NCBI GenBank assembly: GCA_029255685.2
Contig: CM055314.2
Coordinates: 44,970,772-45,034,771 of the forward strand
Source: Silene conica
Lineage: Eukaryota; Streptophyta; Magnoliopsida; Caryophyllales; Caryophyllaceae
Length of the DNA: 64,000 bases
Direction of reading: 5' to 3'
Shown here: positions 34,855-45,551 of the stretch, piece by piece
Layout of the letters: each line of letters opens with the position of its first letter
Numbering within the stretch: the first letter of the stretch is position 1
Translations under genes and position numbers: made by a program
Notes under the pieces: model-generated
Told to the model about the DNA's origin: nothing
The model's input: the letters and a program-made list of their open reading frames with translations, nothing else
Databases searched by the model: none

Positions 34855-35763
34855 TCATAAACGAGAATTATTACCTACGGCGGTTGCCTTCCCATTTTTG
34901 GGATCGCTTAAGTATTTGGGGCAATTACGCTTCCAATGACCGATCCTCGTGCAATAATGGCACTTATCTTCGGATTTTGAAGACGAGGTGGAAGCGCCTT
35001 TCGAAAAGGTCTTTTCTTTGGTCGCTTTGGGCTTGAACGTTTTCTTACCCTTGCCTTTAAAGGCATTCTTCTTGAAGCTCGTTTTCCCTTTCTTTTCGAT
35101 GTTTAAAACATCCTTGGTGGAACTTTCATGAAGTCCCATGTCCCTTTCGGCTTGGACGAGCATCTTATGCAACTCATCCAATGTGGTCTCTTGGTTTCGC
35201 ATATTAAAATTCACCCGGAATTGAGCATACGCTTTAACCTTATTGAGGGAGTGAAGAACTCGGTCAATTATGAGAGAGTCGGGAACATCAACGTCTTGCG
35301 TTTTTAAAGTCTCCGCGAGCCCAACGAGTTTGAGCACATGAGGGCTTATCTTTTGCCCTTCCTTCAATGTTATGTCGAAGAAGGCGGAAGCCGCCTCATA
35401 TTGAATCACCCTTGGAGTTTGCGAAAACATGGTCGCAAGCTTGGTGTATATCTCATACGATGTGGTCAACTTGATCATACTCCTTTGGTGATCCGGCTCC
35501 ATGGAGAAGATGAGCACATTTTTAAGAGCGGAGGACTCTTTCATGTAGGCTTCATAGGCCTCACGATTTTGGACCGATGAACGAGCGGTCGGAGCGGGAG
35601 GAGCGGCTTCGGATAGGTAATGACTCTTATCGTCACCTTGAGCGGCCAAAAGTAATTGCGCATCCCAATCCTTAAAATTGGAACCATGCTTATCGAGTTT
35701 GCAACGATCCATAAAGGATCGAAGCCATGATACGTTAGTGAGAGGTGGAGCGTTGGTTGCCAT
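34855..35763 (-). CDS. K Gag (copia type), open
   Basis: 302 residues, intact from ATG 35763 to the stop. It is a UBN2/Retrotran_gag-type Gag: N-terminal DKHGSNFKDWDAQLLLAAQ, helical middle (MEPDHQRSMI, YEIYTKLATMF, RVLHSLNKVKAYAQF, DELHKMLVQAERDMG), a K-rich linker, and a CCHC knuckle CHYCTRIGHWKRNC at 268-281 that would bind RNA. It forms virus-like particles in related elements. The stop comes 21 residues after the knuckle, with no protease following. As the only ORF of K it would need all enzymes from another copia element. It is open despite about 1.4% LTR divergence, which suggests either youth or selection on Gag. Confidence 0.88.
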   Translation of the reverse strand: MATNAPPLTNVSWLRSFMDRCKLDKHGSNFKDWDAQLLLAAQGDDKSHYLSEAAPPAPTARSSVQNREAYEAYMKESSALKNVLIFSMEPDHQRSMIKLTTSYEIYTKLATMFSQTPRVIQYEAASAFFDITLKEGQKISPHVLKLVGLAETLKTQDVDVPDSLIIDRVLHSLNKVKAYAQFRVNFNMRNQETTLDELHKMLVQAERDMGLHESSTKDVLNIEKKGKTSFKKNAFKGKGKKTFKPKATKEKTFSKGASTSSSKSEDKCHYCTRIGHWKRNCPKYLSDPKNGKATAVGNNSRL

Positions 35764-38181
35764 TGATGATGTTGAAAAATAAACTACAATAAAATTGAAG
35801 GAATTAAAACAATGTCATTTTCAAAACTCGTAAATAATTTTAAACAAGTTATATTTACTTAATGATCTCTTACCCAATTAAGTAAACAATCCCGAGACCC
35901 AAACCCATACTAATTCGGGCACGGTATTGCCGATTCATCCCTAATTGGTATAACTTGGTGGATTAACCTCTTAATCGGTTCTACCTTAGAACTCTCGGTC
36001 GACAATTTTCTTAAAATCGTCTTTAGCCCGAACTTATTGCAACTACGGTTACGAATACTTTCGTTGAGATCAACCAAATTTCAAGGTGTAATCTTATTAC
36101 CCCACTTACCCAACGTGACAATTTTAGTACCCCGGTATAGCCGAGCCTACATTTTTGTGAAGAAGGGATTCATGGGTCCGTACTTTTTGGTAAGGCCAAG
36201 TCTCAATATTTATATGTAAGAGATCTAGTCAAATTATTATCTATCTCCATTTAAGTGAACTAAGTCGGTGAATTATCAATAAAATAAATGACTAGGTCGA
36301 CTAAATCGAAAAATGCATGAGACGATATATAACGATTTGGCTATGCATGCAAACATATAAAAAGCAAAATAAAAGCATAAAAATAAACCCTAGTATGGCC
36401 TTTCCTAGAGAAGAAATAATAAAAGTACAAATTCGGAAACCAACTCCTTTGGTCCCTTGAACTTCACGAGGCACACAATTCGAGGTAAACACCGTCTTTG
36501 TCGGAACTCCTTTCCGAATGGCACCGTCTTCAAGGAACTCCGGATTTTACAAAAATTACAACTTTTCTAGTCTACTTTATACGTTATAAAATTGAAATAA
36601 ATTACAATTGGGTGATACGAGATCACAAAATTACAACCGAATCGGTAACCCCTTACATTACGGAAATACCGATTAAAAACTAAGGCCATACTAAGTAAAT
36701 TACATAATTCCCAAAATTACGTAAATAAAATCATGACATTCATAATTAAAATATGCAATGCTTATGAATATATGAATTATCATGCAAATCCTAAGCCAAA
36801 TCGTCCTATTTAAATAAATAGTCATCGTATACCTCGGTTTTTATGGAATCGCGTGTTTTAACGATTAACAACACTATGCATTATATGAATCGGTATTCAT
36901 TCTTCAGTTAATCATCCCAACTTATATAGGTTTCAAAATTTAGTCTTACTCAAACTTTGAACATGACTTAACTTAACATATTTTAATATTGTTCGGTATT
37001 ACTCGGTTTTATGGGAAAAATAATATAAAAATCCAAAAGAGTCATAAAAATTTCGAAAAATTCAAAATTCAAATTTTGAAAATTCCAGAATGTTCTTACA
37101 ATTTCAGAACTTTAAAATATTAGTATTTATAAGGTTTTATCATTATTTCGTAAATAAGACGTAAAACGAACATTTTAAGTCGGAAAATTCAACAATTAGT
37201 TCCATAATTGCAAATAAAATACTAATAATATTTTTACACTTTCCAAAATACTTTAAGAACATAAAATAGACAGAAAATTAAATGGCACATTACCCTATAG
37301 CCGAAATGTTTAATACATGACTCTTATAATTCAATTTTAAATGCAACCTTTTAACAAATTAAAATTAAATCAAAAAAGAAACTTTTGGCTCCCAAGAATA
37401 ATTTCATGATGAACATATCATATATGACTAATATGGGTTAAATTTTTCGGCCATTTTAACAACTATTGCAAATTTTAACGATTTTCGTCATATATCGTAC
37501 GATTTTAACCTTTAAAATTATTTCTTACGCATAAAATAAGATAAAAAATCTCGAAATTTTTATACATGCTGGAAATAATATATATGACATCGTGTTAAAT
37601 GTTTATGGCCAAATTCCAACTTAAACTATTAAAGTCGAAATAATGTCACTAATTACCCGATTTTTACATTGAAAATCTATAATATTGCAATATTTGAGAT
37701 AAATTTCTGGAAAATTCAACATATATTTTAATTATTGCATGTGACATACTCATAAATTTTTATAGTCAAATTCGTAATATAACTATACAAACCCATTTTT
37801 ATTCATCTTATTGCATTTTAACCTTTAAAATTCATATCACATGTTTTATACGTCCAAAATTTACGAAAAATCATATTCATAACATAGGATATACATGTGA
37901 AAACATACTGAAAAATCTCGGCCAAAGGATGATTTTAACTATTTTTCCCAAAATAAAAAAATTTTAACCATTAAAACTTAATAAAACCGAGGTTTAATAT
38001 ACCAATAACCAATATTCATGCAAAATATATTCCAAATATTCTAAAACATTTTAGAAAACAGTAGGTATTCATGCTCAAATAATTTCGGTCATATCATATA
38101 TCAAACGAAATACCAAATTTTATTTTGTTATCTTAATAACTCCGTAAAAACGTAAACGGAAAGCATGCAAACAACCTAGTT
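35764..38181 (-). other. K 5' non-coding internal region
   Basis: About 2.4 kb between the PBS and gag. It is AT-rich and rich in FK-type short repeats such as TTCAAAATTC and ATTTTAAC. No ORF worth calling. The length is unusual for a copia leader and typical of large-derivative non-autonomous elements. Confidence 0.65.
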
Positions 38182-38193
38182 GCTTTGATACCA
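38182..38193 (-). promoter_or_regulatory. K primer-binding site
   Basis: On minus, TGGTATCAAAGC, two bases from the 5' LTR; it matches initiator tRNA-Met apart from one base. Confidence 0.8.
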
Positions 38194-38195
38194 AT

Positions 38196-39401
38196 TGTTA
38201 GGTTTTTAGTTACTCATAAAATAATATTTTAGTCATACTAAACATAAATTTAATTAACATTTTAATTAATTTATAAAATGATCTTATGCATGCTTATAAA
38301 ATGCGGAAATAAGGAGATTTCGAAACCTTACACACGGTCCAAATATTAGCAAGGATGATCCTCCAATGTTCAACAAGAACACCTCCTTTGTGATGCACCA
38401 AGACAACCCTTGATTGAACCGAAACTTAGAACAAGCTAGTGCCAAAATCGGTTTTCCTTAAACAATTCTAATCTCTTTAATTAGAATATGGAACTAGTAT
38501 ATAACTTATTATTATTAGTATTATTATTATCTCACAATAATTTCACAAGCATAAAAGATTAGTATGAATAGTAAGCTACTTACATATTTATGTAGGTATT
38601 GCTTGGGGTTTAAGGGAGGCCGGGTATGGGGATGAACAAGAGGGAACCAATTCCCTTTCCCATGTAATTAGGGTGGCTAGTAGGTGTTAGTCTCAAAAAC
38701 ACTTTAATGATTATGTTTTATCAATTAATAAAACATCCATAATCATCTTCATTTAGCCGCCCAAATCGGCACATGTGCATTCAAAATGGACTTTATTTTA
38801 CCATTTTATCAACTTCACAATTGTATATTATGTAACATGTAATATGTCACAATATTATAAAATAACAATTGTTTTAATTTAATCATACATATTTAACAAG
38901 TAAATATTATTCATAAATTAATAAATCATATTTATAAAGTTGACTAGTAATTCGAAATTACTATTAAATAAAATGGTCATTCATAATTTATCGTAAATAC
39001 GATTTACAACCTTTGTAATAATTATAACCCAATTCATTCTAATTACGATATTATAAAATATCGTTTATAGTTTAATAATTGACACGTTTCAATTTTAAAC
39101 ATAAATCTTACAATAAGATTTAACCTCTAATTTCTCGATATACGAGTTTAAGGAATATGAGCAAATCGTATCAATATACATTTGATCATTTTATCAATTA
39201 AGGGAATTGTCCTAAAGGTGTGACCTAAAGGGATCAACTGACCACCACCGTCATACGACAGTAAAGTCAAACTCTAGCTAGCCAATCATTACCGATTAAT
39301 GTTGGTCAGTTGACTAATATAAATCGTATCATCCCTTGCGCATTCTCGTCATGAGATTTAATTACGTGATCACACTATTGTTGAGGACACATTTCCCAAC
39401 A
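38196..39401 (-). repeat. K 5' LTR (1206 bp)
   Basis: It runs TGTTAGGTTTTTAG...TTTCCCAACA on +. It lacks the 46-bp segment present in the other LTR, between repeated AAT/TTTCACA bases, which suggests slippage deletion. Confidence 0.92.
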
Positions 39402-39547
39402 CCAAGGTCTTCCGGGACCTTCTAGAATCTTCTTTTATTCCTTGTAAAGGTATCTTGAATAATCTTACGGATCCATGTTCGAACCCGTTTTGTGTGAATC
39501 TTGACTTTCACTTATCCTTAGGAAAGTTTGAGCATGCTCCCGCATCA

Positions 39548-40048
39548 TTACATGATCAGGTACGAACAAGGATTGAGGCCGTGAATGAAGCATACAAAAG
39601 AAAGTTAAATAAGCATAGAAAGCCACGCTTGTTCGAGTCGGGGGATCTAGTTTGGGTGCATCTAAGGAAGGAGCGGTTTCCGGGAAAGAGGAAGAACAAA
39701 CTAATGCCGCGTGCGGAAGGTCCATATAAGGTTATTGGTCGGGTCAACGATAATGCTTACTAAGTAGAATTGTCGGGTGACTATGGAGTACACGCCACTT
39801 TCAATGTCGGGGATCTATCAAAATATTTGGATGATGACGGTCTCGCAGAATTGAGGACAATTCCTTTTAAAGGAGGAGGGGATGATCCAAATATGGATAG
39901 CATTGAGGAGGAGATCACGGTTGGGGACTCGGTCGTCGGAGGCTCGGAGGTGGTCGGAGGCAAGGTGGCCGGCGGGGAGATACACGACTTGCTTGGTCGT
40001 AGAAGTTGTGTTGCAAGCATAACTAACTTAGGGGTTGTTACAAGTTAG
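39548..40048 (+). pseudogene. F1 integrase C-terminus, 3' part of pol
   Basis: This continues 10728 after the nest. [33 protein letters not shown] and [10 protein letters not shown] match the same part of F2. A TAA at 39761-39763 stands where F2 has CAA. The frame then reads [16 protein letters not shown], the PPT-encoded FKGGGDDP and 55 codons into the 3' LTR. Confidence 0.9.
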
Positions 40049-40794
40049 TTATAGTTGGTTATAAGTTTGTTAAGAAAGTTTGTTAGGAAAGTTTGTTAGT
40101 TGTTATCAAGTTTGTTACAAGGTAGTTACAATTTGTTATTATCTTATTAGGTTATTATCCTAGGGTTATTAGGGTTTGCTATTTAATTCTTTTAATTCTA
40201 GGATAGAGTTTATTTAATAAGGATTATTTTAATCCATTAGATTAAGTTTAGGACTTCTAATCTCATTAGGGTTTCGAGATTAGAAGACGTGTGGGATTGA
40301 TGTTTGGGACGTGTGATCTATACTATATATAGACACATTGTTCTTCTTGTTTTAATCATCCAATTATCAAGTATTCAATAAAAATTACAAGTTTTCTTTT
40401 TAAGGCACTCTTAAAGAAATCTCAAGGACTCATCGAGTGTTGATCCGAACCGTTAATATTTGTCGCGTTTCAAGTATTAGCACGAATTACAAACTATAGG
40501 TCTAGGGAGTAATTCACCATTGGGTGTCCTATAGGTCTAGGGCAAACAAATATGCTTCTACTTTGGGGATTCACCTCAAGACCGTCAAAACTACAACAAC
40601 AACCACCATTACCACCACCATCGACGGCCATCATCACCATCGACATCATCATCATCGTTCACCTCATCATCCACCATCCATTATTTTCAAGATTGTTTCA
40701 AGATTGTCCCTATTTTACTAATTCATTCAAGATTATTCTCAAGATTTCCAAGAAAGCTTCCGCGGACGATTTCTTTGCTCAAGAATTCGTATCA
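39883..40794 (+). repeat. F1 3' LTR (912 bp)
   Basis: It runs TGATCCAAATATGG...GAATTCGTATCA, preceded by the PPT (39869-39882) and followed by TSD ATGCG (40795-40799). 18 substitutions and no indel against the 5' LTR. Confidence 0.93.
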
Positions 40795-40811
40795 ATGCGC
40801 CCTTGCTTAAT
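40795..40811 (-). mobile_element. B2 stub beyond F1
   Basis: ATGCGCCCTTGCTTAAT matches B1 gag at about 3664-3680. B2 homology ends at 40811, so the rest of B2 gag, its PBS and its 5' LTR are deleted. Confidence 0.85.
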
Positions 40812-41416
40812 TGGTTTAATCGGTGGAAATTGGTTTAATCGGTGGCACCTAATCAAATCTTAATAGCAAAAATAACCCAATGATTGACTACGGTTTAGAT
40901 GAGATTATATGACTGTGTCCGTATACTCCGCTGCATGTGTATGTATATACTCGATGTTAAATTTTGTGATTATAGTTATATTTTATAATTTACATATGAA
41001 TGTGTGCACAACCGATCTCAAAATTATATTACGTCACATATTATAATTTAACCAAAACATACATATTACAATATATACAAAATAATAATATTCAAATATT
41101 ATAAAAACAAAAATATGTACCTCAAATTAAACACACAAAGTGTGTGTAATGGTCCCCCCTAAGCCACGTCTACACCCAAACCGCCCCACACACGCCTGCC
41201 ACGTGCCCCCCTACTAGTCCTAGCATTTGACTTTAACCCACTCAACCATTATTACCCCAACTCCCTAAACTTACCTCCCTCTACTCTTTCTTTACCGACA
41301 TTAAACCCCAAAACCTCCATCAAATTTACCAAAACCCATTAACAAAACTCCATTAAATCCGTCCCAAAATATCATCACTTCGACTAAATCAACCACCATA
41401 ATTCACCATAACCATC
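40812..41416. other. Non-coding stretch before the sirevirus ORF
   Basis: An exact 17-nt direct repeat (ATTGGTTTAATCGGTGG) occurs twice at about 40811-40846, at the scar where B2 ends. The rest is AT-rich, then C/A-rich just before the ATG at 41417. No pol sequence is seen. Confidence 0.6.
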
Positions 41417-42952
41417 ATGCCTCCTTCCCGAGCCACTCGCTCTCACCAAAAGAAACCCACACCTCCTTCACCAACTCCGTCACCCCCACCGTCTCCAACA
41501 CCCATAGCCACCTCAGCACCACCATCCGACAAAGGCAAACGACGAAAACTCAACCGCTCATCCCCCTCCATCTCCGATGACATGCATGAAATGGGTTCTA
41601 AATCTCGAAATCCGCGTCCTCTGTTTTCCGAGTATTCGATTGAAGCTACTAGGGAGGGTCTTGAAAGAGTTCGAATGACCAAAAACGAAGGTATGTTAAT
41701 CGAACGTGTTCTACCTTATGCTATACATGCGGGTCGTTATTATCCGAGATCATGGGTCGAAAATTCGAAGTCTTTAGGATTCTTTAAGGATTTCTTAAAA
41801 TTTCAGGGATGGGAGTACATTAGTGATTTTTCTGGGTTGATTTTCCCTATTGAGATGGTTCAATTTCTTGCTTCGGTTAAAAGGTGTGATAATGGTATTA
41901 TGGGTGTCGTAAATGGACAAGATGTTGTCGTGAGTAAGTCGGATGTTTGTGAAATTTTCAAACTTGATCAAGAAGGGTTAAATCTTGACCCGCAAATGGA
42001 GTGGAGTGTTGTTTCTAAAGATCAGAAACTAAAAATCAAGAAGTATTTTGATGACGATGCCACTGAGGTTTCCCCTCTGCTTACCGTCTCTCTTAATCCC
42101 AAGCTAAAGTTTTTCTTGAATTTCTTGTGGAATACCGTGCTCCCTCGGAGAGGTGGTAGGGACAAACTTGCTAGTGTTGAAGCAGTCGTGTTGTATAGTT
42201 GGTTGGAGGGTCAGAAAGTTGATTTAGCATCCCTAATTTGTCACAAAATATGTCAAGTTTCTAGTGTGGTTGTCAAGGAGAAATTTTGCTCGACAATCGA
42301 CATTCCATATGGAATGTGGGTGTCCGAGCTCTTGCTAAAGAAAGGAGTTGTTGATGATGCTAGTTTCGGAATTAAGCCAAAAGATTTTATGTGTGATCGT
42401 TTGTTGAAATGAATGGGCATTTGCTTTGATGGAGTTGATCTCTCGTTTGGTAAGAATGTTGGTCAGGAACCCGTCTCGACTTCATCTCCATTCTTTACAA
42501 ATCTTGAGGCAAAGTTGGATAAACTCATTGGTATGTATGAAGGGCAGAAGTGCACTGATGAGGCAGGGGGTAGTCGTAAGAAGAGAGGTCGTGCTTTTGA
42601 CATTGATGTGCACGAATGGATGGACAAGGTTGATAAGCAATTGGTCAACATTGGCTCGGAAGTGTCAGTTGTGTGCTCGGAGTTGCTAAGCATTAGTGAT
42701 CGTCTTTCTTTCATTACGACTCAGGGAGGAGCCATGGTAAGGGATCATGGGTTATTACGGGAAGATGCATCTCAAGCACTCGAGGCCGTCAAGGCACTAT
42801 CTCTCAAAGTGCTCAACTTCGAAATTGCGCTCAATGCTCAAGGGAGAAATGTATCGAGTTGCTTGGATAGGCTGGAGTCGATTGAATATCGTACCCGACC
42901 CGACTACGTGAACCCTTATGCAAAGAATCCGGGTTCAAGCTCTCGCTCTTGA
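41417..42952 (+). pseudogene. Env-like/plant transposon-type ORF of sirevirus S
   Basis: 331 codons, then one TGA (42410-42412), then 179 more codons in the same frame. The N-terminus is S/T/P/K-rich with a basic patch (KGKRRKLNR). The middle (ERVLPYAIHAGRYYPRSW, WEYISDFSG, IFPIEMVQFLASV, VVSKSDVCEIFKLD) resembles the putative plant transposon protein domain often annotated with envelope-like ORFs. The C-terminal half is helical with heptad-like spacing (NLEAKLDKLIGMYE, VDKQLVNIGSEVSVVCSELL). No clear membrane segment or signal peptide. Its place just upstream of multiple PPTs and a TGTTGAACC LTR fits the third ORF of env-class sireviruses. The assignment rests on position and family resemblance, not on a strong motif. 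Confidence 0.6.
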
Positions 42953-43628
42953 TGATCTGAATCCGTCTCTGTTTCGTCTAAGTTCATGGTTGTTGTTATT
43001 GTTTTGTTCTAAGTCCGGTGGTGGACTTATAAACTCTTTTCTCTTGCGGCCCAATTTACTAACCTAGCCCATTAGGAATCCCAGGTCCTGTTTCCTTTTT
43101 GCCCCCTCGGAATTCTTAATTCTAACCAGGCCCAGTTCGTATTTCCTTTTGACACGGCCCAATTTGCTTGTTATCTTTTGCCGGGCCTATTATACACCTA
43201 TCTTTAGCCGGCCCATTTTCTTAAACATTGCCCCACATTCGGCCCATTGGCTTAGTATTTTCGATTTGGTTGTGTATATTTTAACATTACGTATGTGTTT
43301 GTGTGATATCTTCTATGTTCATATTTTTCGACTCATTTATATGCTTGCTTATGCTTCGTACGTATATTATTCTAGTCGGTTTATGTCTTTGTTCTCATCT
43401 TTTCGATGATGTCAAGAGGGGGAAATATGCGACTTAGATTAGAATTTGCCTAAGCTTGCTCCTTGTCGTAATTCATTGTCTCTTAGGGTCCTTAAAGGAT
43501 ATGGGATAGATAGAAGATAAAAACCCTAAGTTAATCTTTGCTATGAATGACCATTATTATATTGAGGGGGAACATACACTTAGACACGAAATCTAAGAAA
43601 GACTTGCCATCATCAAAAAGGGGGAATT
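42953..43628 (+). promoter_or_regulatory. Sirevirus 3' region with repeated polypurine tracts
   Basis: Three similar purine tracts occur before the LTR: CAAGAGGGGGAAATA near 43415, TTGAGGGGGAACATA near 43561, and CAAAAAGGGGGAATT (43614-43628) touching the LTR. Repeated PPT-like tracts upstream of the 3' LTR are a known sirevirus trait. No gene is seen. Confidence 0.65.
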
Positions 43629-44543
43629 TGTTGAACCATATATTCAAATATATATATAGTATATATGTTTATGTTTTGATAATGACAAGTCTAGCTATTT
43701 ATATATTATATACTCGTATGTATAATCGTGTGCTAAGTGTACAGAACATTAGTAACAAGATCTAATCAATCAAGTATAAAAGATTCAAGCATGTTAGTCA
43801 ATGAATTGACTAAGTCGAAGATTGATAGAAGATCACAAGCGCGCATAATAAGCTAAAGTTATATTCATCAACTATAGCTTTAGTACAAGATTGATCCTAG
43901 TTATAGCCCGTAGCTATAACTCTATATCATGAAGAAATGATCGGAATATATATGTGTTTGAGTTGAAACAATTGTTTCTATATTAGTGTCGTGTAGAATT
44001 AGTGTTTAATTGGTATTCTATTTTAATAAATAGAATTGTTAATCTTAATAGGATTATATAAAATATTTTTAAGTTAAATAAGGAATAAATAATTGTCTTA
44101 TGAGAACTATTTATTACTAAAATAAACTAAGGATTTTTATATGATTTTAATTGTCAAAAATATATAATCTAAATGTAGTATGTTTCGACTTTGGGAAACG
44201 TGTAATATGACACGATTGCCATAAGTCGTGTAAGGATTACTTAAATAAATATTATGTATTTATTTAATATCCTAAACAAACTAAGATTATGTTTTGGTAA
44301 TATCTTTTAATATCTTTGACATAATTTAGGAAGTTGTTTTAATAAGGATACTAATTGTTTATTATATAAAGATCTTTCCTAAATATGAATTAGGAAATTG
44401 ATTCCTTATATAATACATATAGTATATTATTAAATCTTTCCTAAATATATTAAGATTAGATTTAAGGTAGTATTACTAAAAGACTAGTATTCTAGTTTTA
44501 GTAATATTCCTAAATCATCTAGGGTTAAATTACCTAGATACAT
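43629..44543 (+). repeat. Sirevirus S 3' LTR, left piece
   Basis: It starts TGTTGAACC after the last PPT and is interrupted at 44543 by C (TSD TACAT, 44539-44543 and 49826-49830). It is AT-rich with no ORF. Confidence 0.7.
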
Positions 44544-45551
44544 TGATGCGTATTTGGGGTGATAATCAATAAAGATAATCAACAAAAATACGGATGTTGC
44601 AGCGGAATAAAAATACTAAAGAAATATTACAATCTTGAACGAATAAAGAACGAAAAAGTAACCAAGAAAGATGAAAACGGATGAATGGTGGCACGGTGGT
44701 GATGAGGTGGCAGCACGGCAGGGCTGACGTGGCACGGTGGTGGTGTTTCTTGGACGTTCTTGATGAATCTTGGATGAATCTTGATGACGTAATAAGGCAC
44801 AGCACTTAATACTTGAAAGATTTGTGAAACGATTTGATGAATGAATTATGTATGTCGATGGATAGGAATAATTGATCAAACTCACACAGATATTCTCTCA
44901 ATTATTTTGAAGCTCACACAGATACTTCGGGTTTTAAAGCTCACACAGATACTTTAGATTTGTAAGTAAAACTTAACAAAAAGGTTTTTAATTTATCACT
45001 TGAATGAATAAAACAACAACTAAGGATGCCTATTTATAGTAAGGTCATCCGTCACAAACTAGAATCGAAATAGAAAAGAAATAAGAAACTCCTACACGGT
45101 TTCCAAAGCTTCGACCCGCCGTGTACTCTACTTCCTTTAGGGTTTCTATTTCTATCTTATGGATTAAAATAATCCTTATTAAATCTAAAAGATAAAATAA
45201 CAAATAAAAGATTAAGTTGTAGTAACAAACCCTAACAACTTAATAACAAACTCATAACTAACTAATAACTAACCTTGTAACCACCTTGTAACAACCTTAA
45301 CAACCTAGTTGTAACAAACTAGTAACAAACTTAATTAATTAAATAACAAACTAGGAAACAAGAAGGAAAGTCCCCAAAACCCTAATCGTCTAGGGTTTCG
45401 TGCCCCTCAATCCGCACGCCCCAAGGGTTCGATCCCTTCCCAAGCAATCCTAAGAACGGAAGTTGATCCTATCTTGTAACTTTGATTAATATGGCTCATA
45501 TCTTTGCTTAATAATATTTCTTGGGATTGAATTAACGATGGTTCCGCATCA
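44544..45551 (-). repeat. C 3' LTR (1008 bp)
   Basis: It runs TGATGCGTATTTGG...GGTTCCGCATCA on +, next to the PPT complement TTCTCTCCCTCTTTTT. It encodes the last 47 codons of the C ORF. Confidence 0.95.

Larger units (their letters stand above)
31174..39401 (-). mobile_element. Element K: gag-only Ty1/copia (TR-GAG-like)
   Basis: LTRs 31174-32425 and 38196-39401, TSD CCAAG (31169-31173, 39402-39406), inserted in the 5' LTR of G. The only coding region is gag. About 2.4 kb on each side of it are non-coding, and no protease, integrase or RT is found in any frame. LTR differences are about 1.4% plus a 46-bp indel. Confidence 0.93.
21668..39547 (-). mobile_element. Element G: gag-PR-tail Ty3/gypsy, host of F3, F2 and K
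   Basis: G inserted in F1 pol. The right TSD TTACA is at 39548-39552; the left one was lost with the microinversion. 3' LTR remnants are 10745-10822 (inverted) and 21668-22708. Internal sequence is 22709-23829 and 29009-30133. The 5' LTR is 30134-31173 plus 39407-39547, split by K. No RT or integrase. It is non-autonomous, with gag, protease and an unknown tail in one original frame. Confidence 0.9.
6795..40794 (+). mobile_element. Element F1: gag-less PR-pol Ty3/gypsy, host of the nest
   Basis: F1 has identical-length LTRs (912 bp) at 6795-7706 and 39883-40794, with TSD ATGCG. Internal sequence is present at 7707-10728 and 39548-39882. The 29 kb between is G with its own insertions. I count 18 LTR differences (about 2%), so F1 is older than F2 and F3. 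Gag is absent: the protease ORF begins 36 nt after the primer-binding site. Confidence 0.92.

Noticed and set aside
41417..42952. Host gene with a stop
   Set aside because: It is followed by polypurine tracts and an LTR and lies among transposons; no introns or host-type domain seen.
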